Shown: in pieces, positions 51,685 to 59,878 of the stretch
Position numbering within the stretch: position 1 is the stretch's first letter
Layout: each line of letters opens with the position of its first letter
Assembly (NCBI RefSeq): GCF_001262635.1
Contig: NZ_JXYH01000001.1
Span: 1-64,000, forward strand
DNA from: Aestuariivita boseongensis
GTDB lineage: Bacteria > Pseudomonadota > Alphaproteobacteria > Rhodobacterales > Rhodobacteraceae
Direction: 5' to 3'
DNA length: 64,000 nucleotides
Notes under the pieces: generated by a model
The model's database searches: none
Told to the model about the DNA's origin: nothing
What the model saw: only the letters and a program-made list of their open reading frames with translations
Program-made: the position numbers and the translations under genes

Positions 51685-52907
51685 TCAGTCAGGAACTGAA
51701 CGACCAGATTACGCGCGTAGGTCCGGGATCCGAGGCGGGGCGCGTCCTGCGCCATTATTGGCAGCCTGCGCTGTTGCGCGAAGAGCTGGCGCATGGCGAC
51801 AAGGTTCCGGTGAACCTGCTGGGCGAAAGGCTTGCGTTGATACGGGATGCATCAGGCATTTATGTGCTGGCCACGCGGAAGGCATCTGCAGATGAAAAGC
51901 CCACGCATTATCCAAATGCCAGGGATATTGTCATCGACCCGGACGGACCCGCTTACCCGGTCACGGAACGCAACGGTGTGATCTTTGCCTATATGGGCCC
52001 GGGCGATCCGCCGGAATTTCCCAATTTCGACTGTTTCCGCGCACCCGAAAGCCATGTCTTCGCCTTCAAAGGGCTGTGGCAATGTAATTGGTTGCAGGCG
52101 CTTGAGATCGGGATTGACCCGGCCCACGCCTCGTTCCTGCATCGGTTTCTGGAGGACGAGGACCCGAAGGAAAGCTATGGCAAACAGTTCCGCGACAGTG
52201 CCGCCGACACCAATATTCCGATGACCAAGATCCTGCGGGATTATCCACGTCCCGACATTTCGGTCGATGAGACGGAGTACGGTCTGAAGATCACCGCCCT
52301 GCGGCGCATGGAAAACGATCTGATCCATGTGCGCGTGACCAACCAGATCTTCCCCGAGGCGATCTGTATTCCAATGTCGCGCGAGATGATCATCACGCAG
52401 TGGCACGTGCCGATTGATGACGAGAATTGCTATTGGTTCACGATGTTCACCAGCTTCCGCGATCCGGTGAACAAGGATCTGATGCGTGAACAAAGGCTCA
52501 AGGAACATGCCCTGCCGGATTATGCACCGTTGAAGAACAAGGCGAATAACTATCACTATGACCCGGATGAACAGGCGCGGCTGACCTATACGGGGATGGG
52601 GCTGGATATCAACGTGCACGACCAATGGGCTGTCGAAGGGATGGGCCCCATTCAGGACCGGACGCAAGAACATCTGGGCCGGTCGGATGTGGCGATCATC
52701 CGATATCGCCGGATGTTGCGTCAGGCGATTGCAGCCGTGGCAGATGGCCGGTTTGAAGATCTCCCGATGCAGCGGGGGGAAAGCGTGGCGCAGATCAGTG
52801 GCCCGCTTTCCAATGACTCGATCGCGGATACATCGGATTGGCAGATGGCAAGCCACGCAGCGGATATGGCGCGCCGGTCCGCCTGCCCCTGGGACGCACG
52901 GGTCTGA
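51681..52907 (+). CDS. Rieske-oxygenase-like catalytic subunit lacking the Rieske cluster ligands
   Basis: 408 residues, homologous in layout to single-polypeptide Rieske oxygenase alpha subunits. The N-terminus TRVGPGSEAGRVLRHYWQPA and the return strand YPVTERNGVIFAYMGPGDPP are normal, but residues about 64-88 (nucleotides 51870-51944) replace the usual roughly 60-residue cluster loop with a charged stretch containing no cysteine. The mononuclear iron site is retained: NWLQALEIGIDPAHASFLHR gives Asp146, His149 and His154. The cluster must therefore come from the co-encoded Rieske protein (inference). No reductase gene is nearby. It is translationally coupled to both neighbours. Confidence 0.92.
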   Translation: MISQELNDQITRVGPGSEAGRVLRHYWQPALLREELAHGDKVPVNLLGERLALIRDASGIYVLATRKASADEKPTHYPNARDIVIDPDGPAYPVTERNGVIFAYMGPGDPPEFPNFDCFRAPESHVFAFKGLWQCNWLQALEIGIDPAHASFLHRFLEDEDPKESYGKQFRDSAADTNIPMTKILRDYPRPDISVDETEYGLKITALRRMENDLIHVRVTNQIFPEAICIPMSREMIITQWHVPIDDENCYWFTMFTSFRDPVNKDLMREQRLKEHALPDYAPLKNKANNYHYDPDEQARLTYTGMGLDINVHDQWAVEGMGPIQDRTQEHLGRSDVAIIRYRRMLRQAIAAVADGRFEDLPMQRGESVAQISGPLSNDSIADTSDWQMASHAADMARRSACPWDARV

Positions 52908-54346
52908 TGAACCTGTCGGGATTAAGCATGGCCGGGAATTCAGCCAAAGCGGCAAGCGCGTCAGACGTGTTGGAAAAGATCACAGCGGCGGGGATCGAAA
53001 CGGTGCGGGTCGTGTTCCCGGACCAACACGGTATTCTGCGGGGTAAGACGCTGGTCGCCCGGGCTATGCAATCGGCCTTCGACAAGGGTGTCGGAATGCC
53101 CTCGACCCTCCTTCTGAAAGACACGTCCCACCGGACGGTGTTTCCAATCTGGTCTGGAGACACCGCGCCTGATTTTGATGGGCTGCCACTGGCCGGGGCC
53201 AGCGATATCCTGGCAACGCCCGATCCCGCCACGTTCCGGCGTTTGCCTCACGCTCCGCATTCCGCAGTCATCCTGTGCGACGTCACGGATCGGGATGGCA
53301 CAGCGATTTCGCTGTCGTCGCGGGAGGTTTTGAGGCGGGCCGAAGCGCAGCTGACGCAGGCGGGATTTGCCGCGATGTTTGGCCTTGAAGTGGAGTTCCA
53401 GGTCTTTCAGATCGACGACCCGGCGCTGAGCCATGCGCAAGCCACAATGCCGCCAGCACCGGTGCGGACAAAGAACACCACGCAAGGCTATCAGTTTCTG
53501 ACCGAAACCCGCTATGGCGAGGCCGAAGACCTGCTGGACGACATTCGGCGCATGGCCGAAGAGATGCGCCTTGCGCCCCGCACGGTCGAGATCGAGATGG
53601 GGCCAAGCCAGTTCGAATTCACTTTCGACCCCTCGGGTCCGATGGAGCAGGCCGACCGCTACATCCTGTTTCGCACCATGGTGAAAGAGCTGTGCCAGAC
53701 GCGCGGTTTGCATGCCAGTTTCATGGCAAAGCCGCGGCTTGAAAACGCGGCGGCCAATGGATGGCATATCCACCAGTCGCTTACGGATTTGGCCAGTGGG
53801 ACTAACGCTTTCACGCCAGACACGCCGGGTGCCCTTACGCCGGTGGCAGATGGCTGGATCGCCGGTCTGCTGGCAAATGCGGCGGCCAGCTGTGTGATGA
53901 CCACGCCCACGATCAATGGCTACAAGCGATACGCGCCGCACCAGCTGGCTCCCAACCGAATTCAGTGGGGTACCGATAATCGCGGGGCGATGATCCGTGC
54001 GCTGCTTTTCCCCGGCGATGGGGCCAGCCGGGTTGAAAACCGTGTGGCCGACAGTTCTGCCAACCCCTATTTCGCGCTGGCTGCGCAGATGCTGTCGGGG
54101 CTTGATGGCCTTAACCGTTCATTGAAAGCGCCTGCGCCAACTTCTGATCCCTATGACACGGGGGCCAAGGCCCTGCCGCGCAGCCTGATCGAGGCGGTCG
54201 ATGCCTTCGAAAGCAGTGCCTTTTACCGCTCGGCATTGGGAGACGACTTCGTTGATTACCTTGCCCATATCAAACGGGCGGAATGGGAACGCTATGTGAT
54301 GACAGTCTCGGAATGGGAGCAGGCGGAGTATTTTAACCTGTTCTGA
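52907..54346 (+). CDS. Glutamine-synthetase-family ligase (gamma-glutamylamide synthetase-like)
   Basis: 479 residues. The N-terminal GS beta-grasp domain has VRVVFPDQHGILRGKTLVAR. The catalytic domain has FGLEVEFQVFQI, TVEIEMGPSQFEFTFDPSGP, ANGWHIHQSL, the PTINGYKRYAPHQLAPNRIQ loop and SRVENRVADSSANPYFALAA, so ATP- and glutamate-binding residues appear intact. The adenylylation tyrosine loop of housekeeping GS is not evident. Position beside an oxygenase parallels aniline-degradation TdnQ and isopropylamine IpuC, which glutamylate an amine before oxidation (established for those systems). Its start overlaps the oxygenase stop (TGATGA). Confidence 0.9.
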   Translation: MNLSGLSMAGNSAKAASASDVLEKITAAGIETVRVVFPDQHGILRGKTLVARAMQSAFDKGVGMPSTLLLKDTSHRTVFPIWSGDTAPDFDGLPLAGASDILATPDPATFRRLPHAPHSAVILCDVTDRDGTAISLSSREVLRRAEAQLTQAGFAAMFGLEVEFQVFQIDDPALSHAQATMPPAPVRTKNTTQGYQFLTETRYGEAEDLLDDIRRMAEEMRLAPRTVEIEMGPSQFEFTFDPSGPMEQADRYILFRTMVKELCQTRGLHASFMAKPRLENAAANGWHIHQSLTDLASGTNAFTPDTPGALTPVADGWIAGLLANAAASCVMTTPTINGYKRYAPHQLAPNRIQWGTDNRGAMIRALLFPGDGASRVENRVADSSANPYFALAAQMLSGLDGLNRSLKAPAPTSDPYDTGAKALPRSLIEAVDAFESSAFYRSALGDDFVDYLAHIKRAEWERYVMTVSEWEQAEYFNLF

Positions 54347-54948
54347 TGGGCGACAGTGGCGGCATCACCTGGGTCGAGGGCACTCCGTTTCAGGACACCA
54401 TCGACGGATACTTCCCCCTGCGGACATCTCTGGCGCAGATGCTGGAGCGGCAAGGCTTTCACGCGGCGGTCGTGACGATTGATTTTGCGCCAATCATCCA
54501 CGTGTCGGGTCTGCCTGCGGACGCACCGGTGCCGCTGAACATCCGCTCAGGGCAGGCCGGGCTTATTCATCGACTGTCGGTTTGCGTAACGGCGCAGGGT
54601 CTGAGCGGGTTTGGATATTGGCGCTGGCTGACCCAGGCAAATGGACCACCCGTCGATCTGGGGCCGGACATCCGACTTGCTGAACCTGCCTTCCTGTCCG
54701 GGATTGGCTTTGGCAAGGGAGATGTGCCGGCTGGCCTGCTTGGCGGCCTCCACGCCGCAGCTGACGAACGGATCGGTGCGGGCGTGCTGTCGCCTGACGA
54801 GTTGCGGGTGATGGACCGGATTTGGGGGCCTTTCCCGGTTGAGGTCGGGCGCATCGTCGACGCGACGGACCGCTGTTATCATGGTGATCTGTTTGAGGGT
54901 GAGGCCATTCCGACCGGATTTTTTGTTCTTCAGCGTGCAGCGCGATGA
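54346..54948 (+). CDS. Unrecognised protein, last gene of the split Rieske operon
   Basis: A 200-residue soluble protein with no signal peptide or membrane segment. Visible stretches are TIDGYFPLRTSLAQMLERQG, VVTIDFAPIIHVSGLPADAP, FGYWRWLTQANGPPVDLGPD, RIGAGVLSPDELRVMDRIWG and GDLFEGEAIPTGFFVLQR. A conserved-looking charged C-terminus resembles small ligand-binding folds such as chorismate-lyase-like domains, but I cannot assign it. The ATG overlaps the ligase stop codon (TGATGG), so it is made with the ligase and probably belongs to the pathway. It does not look like a glutamine amidotransferase or an oxygenase reductase. Confidence 0.75.
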   Translation: MGDSGGITWVEGTPFQDTIDGYFPLRTSLAQMLERQGFHAAVVTIDFAPIIHVSGLPADAPVPLNIRSGQAGLIHRLSVCVTAQGLSGFGYWRWLTQANGPPVDLGPDIRLAEPAFLSGIGFGKGDVPAGLLGGLHAAADERIGAGVLSPDELRVMDRIWGPFPVEVGRIVDATDRCYHGDLFEGEAIPTGFFVLQRAAR

Positions 54949-54956
54949 AACGAAAA

Positions 54957-54987
54957 GAGCCTTCCCGAAGCTATATCGGGAAGGCTC
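54957..54987. terminator. Terminator between the Rieske operon and the caspase gene
   Basis: GAGCCTTCCCGA (54957-54968) and TCGGGAAGGCTC (54976-54987) are a perfect 12-bp stem with a 7-base loop. On the minus strand it is followed by TTTTCGTTTC, a good intrinsic terminator for the caspase operon; on the plus strand the tail is poorer. It lies between two convergent transcription units. Confidence 0.85.
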
Positions 54988-55010
54988 CGCTTCTGTGATT
55001 GCTCTGGGGC

Positions 55011-58000
55011 CTAGTTCGTGGCGCGGCTCAATGGATAGTCCACATTCAACGCCAGCGGCGGGATTTGTGGGCGTTGCTGGCCTTCGGTCAGTTCCGGCAC
55101 GCGGCTTGAGGTGAATAGCACCATTTCCTGCAGGGAATTGAAACCGTCGCGATTGCCCACGCGGCTGTCGGCCATGCCTCTGAGCCCCTCCAGCAGCGCG
55201 GCGGTGAACGCTCCGTGTCCGCCGCCAAAGCTTTCATCCTCGAAACTCAGTTCCGAGCCGGAGGAAGACGCAAAGACAACCGCGCCTGTTCCCTTGGTCA
55301 GCTGCTGCACCGCATCTTCAGCCACAACACGGCCATCTGCTGCGCCGGAATGGCAGATATCCAGCAGCAAGAGCGCATTCTGGTTCAGTGGCCGGTTCTC
55401 CAGATAGTCGCGGAAACGGTCGACGCCCATGCCGGTATAGGGCTTTGTCAGATCGCCCTCGTGCGTCATGAAGTAAAGCTCCTGTTCCTCATCCACGACG
55501 CCATGTCCGGCCAGGAACAGCACGATCACATCGTCCGGCCCTGACTGGTCCAGAAACTCGTTCATCTGGATCCGCACATTGCGTTCGGTCGCGTCGGCAT
55601 TGGTCAGAATGCGCGTTTCTACGCGGTCAAACAGCCGACCTTGCTGTTCCTCCATCAGCCGCGCCAATTCCTGCGCGTCGCGGTGGGCGAAGTTCAGGTT
55701 CTGGCTGGAACGCTCGTAATCCGACACGCCCACCCCGAAGAACCACAAGGTCTGGCCCGAGGCCGTGCGTTCCGGCTCCGGCACGCCGTCACGGATAACC
55801 TCGATCCGCTGGGTTTGAAGCCGCGCATCGCGCCAGACGAGGCTGGCCTCGATCACGTTCACGCCCGGGTTCAGGTCAAAACGCCGGGTCAGCCCCACGG
55901 TTTCATTGCCATCGAAAACGGCTTCTTCCTCGAACCCGCGCGATTTCAGCACGCGGCGACCGTTCAGCGTATACTCGATCTCGGGGTCAGCCAGATCGGC
56001 GTTGTCCTTGTCGACCTCAAGCTCAAGGACAAAGGTTTCGTCCTTGGTGTTGGAGCGTTCAGGCGACAGAAGCCGCACGGTATAGGGCGCTTCGAACACG
56101 TCTGCCTCTACATCCGGGCCGGTATCGGGCGCAGCTTCGCCGCGTGCGATCGCCTCCAGAAGGTTCCGGATCAGGCCGGGCCGTTCGTATTGTTCGGCCA
56201 GCGCACTGAAGGGCAGATAGTTGTCGCCCAAAGACCAGTAAACGCCACTGGTGCCGCCCAGCGACGCGGTATAGCGGCCGTCGGGCGTGAACGCGATCCA
56301 TTCCCCGTCCGCACGTGGTGCGATGGTGAGGGCCTGCTTCATCTGGTTGAGGTCAATGAAGATCAGCTCGTTGCCGGTTGTCTGGCCGACAGCGATGTTG
56401 CGTCCTTCATGTGCTTTCAGACTGCGCAGGTTATAGGGGAAGGTCACCTCGCGACCATCCAGCGCAACATGATCCAAGAACCAGGCGATGTTTCGGCCAT
56501 CGTCCAGCGCGACTTCGTAATGCGGCAGCGGTGTTTCGCGCCGCGTGCTTCGGCCCGTATTGGGATCGTGCACGTACCAGCGACCTTTGCCGCGGAACCA
56601 CAATTCCTCGCCCTCCCATTTCATCTGAAAGAAGCGATCCTCGGCCTGGAAGTTGGTCAGTTCACGATTGGTCTGCGGATCGTAGATCGTGACGATCCGG
56701 CCATCTGTAAGGCCTTGTTTGAACCCGGACATCCAGGATGAGGTCACCGCGACCAACCCGCTGTCGGATATCCTGACATAGACACGCGGGTCGTAAATCT
56801 CCGAGAAATTCACAGGTTCGGACACGATGTCGAATTGCGTTTGCATGATGGTGCGCAGGCTGGATTTTTCGATCACATAGATCCCGGCCTGTGGGGACGA
56901 GAACGGGCCGTCGCCATGAGGAATGGTTCCGACAACCAGATGTGTGTCGTTTTCACTCATGGAGTAGGGCTCGCCCTCAACCCGCCCGACGATTTCACTT
57001 CGGAAGGTCTGCGTGTCGAACCGGTGCATGGCGCCAGATTCATCAAAGGAAAACAGCACGGTTCCATCTGAATTCAGCGGCGCCCAGGCGAATTCCATCG
57101 CACCTTTGATCCGGTGGACCTGCCGGCCTGTCTTCAGACTCCAGACGCTGGTGCCTTCGGAATCAAGCGACACGACCATGTCAGAGCCTTCGACCATCGT
57201 CAGACCCTGTCCCTTCAGCGCCTGACCCTGCTTGCGCCGGTCGATCTGCAGCGTGTCGGTCTTGTAATAGACGATCTCGTCATCCAGCGTTGCCACATAA
57301 TGGCTGCCATCCGGCGTAAAGTCGCCCTGCATGACCACGTTGGGATCGCCGCCAGACGCCGTGGCAACAACGCGGCCTGAAGGCACCTCGACAAGAGCTA
57401 GACGGGTGTTGTTGGTGAAGGCGTCGTTGATCATCACCATGTTTTCGGTCGGGTGGGCCACAAGGTTGAACGTCATGGCCGGCATGCGCTGGCGCATGAC
57501 TTCCTGCCAATCGGAGGTGCGCCATGCGATCAGCTCATAGCTGTTGTTCATGGCAACCATGTATGCGCCGTCCTGGGTGCTGACCATCGAATGCACCCAA
57601 CCTGCATCACGCAGGTTCAACACCGGGCGAAGCGTTTTGGCATCGAAGACGACCGCAGTCGACGTGCGCGGCACCTTGGTTACGATATGCTCACCCGTGC
57701 CCGACCAGGCCATGGCTTCGGACCCGCGGATCGTGCCCATCTTGGCCACCCGCATCTCGCGCGTGGCAAGGGTATAGACACGCAGGAACCCGTTTCGATC
57801 GGTATAGGCGACCTCGTCGGAAAAGGGCGACCACGAGATTTCGTCAATGGATTCCGAGTTGGGCAACTGGCTGTGGGTCAGACCGGTGCGCATGTCATAG
57901 ATGAACATGTTGTGGTCGGTGGAGCCGGTTGTGTTCAAAAAGCCCGATTTCACCGCAACATAGCGGCCATTAGGCGAGATTTCCCGCGAGCTTCCGCCGA

Positions 58001-59858
58001 TCGGCAGCTGGTGCACGCGCACCATCTTTTCCACATCCCAGACCTGTGCAGGCGTGTTGCCCGTGATCGCGAAACGGCCATCTGATGTCAGGTCCAGCGA
58101 CCGGGCGTCCAGCCAGCCCGTGGTCACGATGCGCGGCGCGGCGATGTTGCCATAAGGGCGGATTTCGACGCGGCGGTTGGTTTGCTTGCCGCTGTCTGTC
58201 TGGTTGGTGGCCAGGGGAATGCGCGGACCGTACCCCACTGTCTGGATGCGTTCGGGGGTGATGCCGGCGTTTTGCACGAAATAGCTCTCGACAGCGCTCG
58301 CCCGCGCCTGGCTCAGCGGTATATTGATCGCGTCGGATCCGGTGCTGTCGGTGTGCCCTTCAATCAGGAACACATATTTCTCGGCCCCTTGTGCCTTGAG
58401 CGCCTGGGCCGCGCGGTCAAGTACGCCATAGCCTTCGGGACGGATATCAGCCTTGCCGGTGGCGAATTCCACTGTCACGCGAAGACTGTCGCCAAAACGT
58501 TCTTCCCAGGTTTTGAGGAAGGGGTTCTCGGCGTAGTAGCGCTCGCGCTGGTTTGCCAGGCGGAGCGCATTCGCGATGCGGTTCTCGCGCACCGCGATCC
58601 ATGTTTCGGAAAAGCCGCCCGCCTTGTAGACCCGTTCCATCAGGCGATTTGCGGTGGCGAAGTCACGCGCGTGGATACGGTTGTCGATATAGCCACCCAG
58701 CAGGCTGTTATAGGGCGCGCCAGAGGTCTCGGTCAGATACCGTTCGTAAATCGGGATCGCACGGTCATAAAGCGCCGCCTCTTTCACGAAGCTGTTGAAC
58801 TGGTTGACCGCATCATCAAGCTGCGCGGCGGTCGGCGCGGCAGCGATGGCGCGCAGGCCGAATTCCTCGGCGCGTTGGGGGTCGAGGTCGAAGTTCGTAT
58901 AGGCCCAGGTCAGCCCGATCAGTACGTAATAGTTATTGGGGAAATCGCGCAGACCCCGTTCCAGAACGCTCAGGCCGCGCGCGAAATCATCATTGCCGAT
59001 CACACCAAACGCATCATGGGCCGCTTCGGGGCTTGGGTTCATGTCATATGCGCTGGCGAACATATCGAACGCATCCGAGCGCAGGTTGAAATCGTCCCAC
59101 AGGATTTTGCCAATGTGCCGCAAGGCCGCGTCGCTTTGGTTGTCATAGGCCCAGGAGATACCCTGGCGGATCACATCGAAACGGTCCTGGCGGCTGGCGC
59201 GCTGGGCGGCCAGAAGGCGCAAGCGGTTGTCGATCCACTGCTGGAAGGCGTCGTATCGCCCGCCCTGGTTCAGGGCGCTTTGAAAGTACTGATCTGCCAA
59301 TCTGCGATCCGATCCGCGGGCATCTATCCCGCGGGTATAATCATAAACCCAGCTTTCGGATGTGCCTTCCCGTTCGGCCCGCTCAAGATAAGCGCGCGCG
59401 CCATCGGGGTTTTTCTGACCGTTTTTCAGGTTGAAATACGCATATTGCACGAAAAACGCGTGCTGCGGCCATGCCCGTGCGCCCTGGACATAGTTCTCGA
59501 ACGCTTCCGCGTAACGGTCTTGCCGTTCAAGCACGTAACCAAGGTTTGTATAGGCCAGACCGACCGAAGGATCGCGTTTGATGGCCTCCTTGTACAGGCG
59601 CTCCACCTCGTCCAACGGTGCGCCTGAGCCATCCGCGATCCATGCCCGCGCGGCATAGCCTGCGCCTGTCTCGGGATAGGTTTCTGCCACATAACGACGG
59701 ATCTGAGCGCGCAATGCCGGGCTTTCCCGAGAGACCGACAATTCGATCAACTGCCCGGGGTCCTTTCCTTCGCAGTATCGGCATTCAAAGGCTTCAACAG
59801 CGGCGCTTGAGAAGAACGAGAGAATGAAAATGGCCGTCACAAGGGCAGAACGCAGCAT
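55011..59858 (-). CDS. Exported TPR-OmpA-propeller-caspase (C14) multidomain protein
   Basis: 1615 residues. Signal peptide MLRSALVTAIFILSFFSSAA ends before about residue 24. TPR-like repeats span about 60-450. An OmpA-C peptidoglycan-binding domain covers about 461-567, with IEGHTDSTGSDAINIPLSQA and the diaminopimelate-contacting pair Asp504 and Arg519. WD40-like blades fill about 570-1270 (for example DGRFAITGNTPAQVWDVEKM), followed by an Ig-like domain (about 1275-1360). The caspase domain is about 1366-1600: FFGVGVSDYERSSQNLNFAH, His1452 in VLFLAGHGVVDEEQ, Cys1502 in LLLLDICHSGAADG, and ASSSGSELSFED. The catalytic dyad is intact. It is probably a peptidoglycan-tethered periplasmic protease, 20 bp downstream of the papain-type protease gene. 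Confidence 0.93.
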   Translation of the reverse strand: MLRSALVTAIFILSFFSSAAVEAFECRYCEGKDPGQLIELSVSRESPALRAQIRRYVAETYPETGAGYAARAWIADGSGAPLDEVERLYKEAIKRDPSVGLAYTNLGYVLERQDRYAEAFENYVQGARAWPQHAFFVQYAYFNLKNGQKNPDGARAYLERAEREGTSESWVYDYTRGIDARGSDRRLADQYFQSALNQGGRYDAFQQWIDNRLRLLAAQRASRQDRFDVIRQGISWAYDNQSDAALRHIGKILWDDFNLRSDAFDMFASAYDMNPSPEAAHDAFGVIGNDDFARGLSVLERGLRDFPNNYYVLIGLTWAYTNFDLDPQRAEEFGLRAIAAAPTAAQLDDAVNQFNSFVKEAALYDRAIPIYERYLTETSGAPYNSLLGGYIDNRIHARDFATANRLMERVYKAGGFSETWIAVRENRIANALRLANQRERYYAENPFLKTWEERFGDSLRVTVEFATGKADIRPEGYGVLDRAAQALKAQGAEKYVFLIEGHTDSTGSDAINIPLSQARASAVESYFVQNAGITPERIQTVGYGPRIPLATNQTDSGKQTNRRVEIRPYGNIAAPRIVTTGWLDARSLDLTSDGRFAITGNTPAQVWDVEKMVRVHQLPIGGSSREISPNGRYVAVKSGFLNTTGSTDHNMFIYDMRTGLTHSQLPNSESIDEISWSPFSDEVAYTDRNGFLRVYTLATREMRVAKMGTIRGSEAMAWSGTGEHIVTKVPRTSTAVVFDAKTLRPVLNLRDAGWVHSMVSTQDGAYMVAMNNSYELIAWRTSDWQEVMRQRMPAMTFNLVAHPTENMVMINDAFTNNTRLALVEVPSGRVVATASGGDPNVVMQGDFTPDGSHYVATLDDEIVYYKTDTLQIDRRKQGQALKGQGLTMVEGSDMVVSLDSEGTSVWSLKTGRQVHRIKGAMEFAWAPLNSDGTVLFSFDESGAMHRFDTQTFRSEIVGRVEGEPYSMSENDTHLVVGTIPHGDGPFSSPQAGIYVIEKSSLRTIMQTQFDIVSEPVNFSEIYDPRVYVRISDSGLVAVTSSWMSGFKQGLTDGRIVTIYDPQTNRELTNFQAEDRFFQMKWEGEELWFRGKGRWYVHDPNTGRSTRRETPLPHYEVALDDGRNIAWFLDHVALDGREVTFPYNLRSLKAHEGRNIAVGQTTGNELIFIDLNQMKQALTIAPRADGEWIAFTPDGRYTASLGGTSGVYWSLGDNYLPFSALAEQYERPGLIRNLLEAIARGEAAPDTGPDVEADVFEAPYTVRLLSPERSNTKDETFVLELEVDKDNADLADPEIEYTLNGRRVLKSRGFEEEAVFDGNETVGLTRRFDLNPGVNVIEASLVWRDARLQTQRIEVIRDGVPEPERTASGQTLWFFGVGVSDYERSSQNLNFAHRDAQELARLMEEQQGRLFDRVETRILTNADATERNVRIQMNEFLDQSGPDDVIVLFLAGHGVVDEEQELYFMTHEGDLTKPYTGMGVDRFRDYLENRPLNQNALLLLDICHSGAADGRVVAEDAVQQLTKGTGAVVFASSSGSELSFEDESFGGGHGAFTAALLEGLRGMADSRVGNRDGFNSLQEMVLFTSSRVPELTEGQQRPQIPPLALNVDYPLSRATN

Positions 59859-59878
59859 GGGCGTCGATCCTTTCGAAG

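Noticed and set aside
51681-52907. Missing Rieske loop explained by a frameshift in one original alpha gene
   Set aside because: The small protein has its own start, N-terminal strand and C-terminal strand, and the catalytic protein is continuous through the replaced region; a simple frameshift would not give two complete overlapping genes with duplicated flanking strands.
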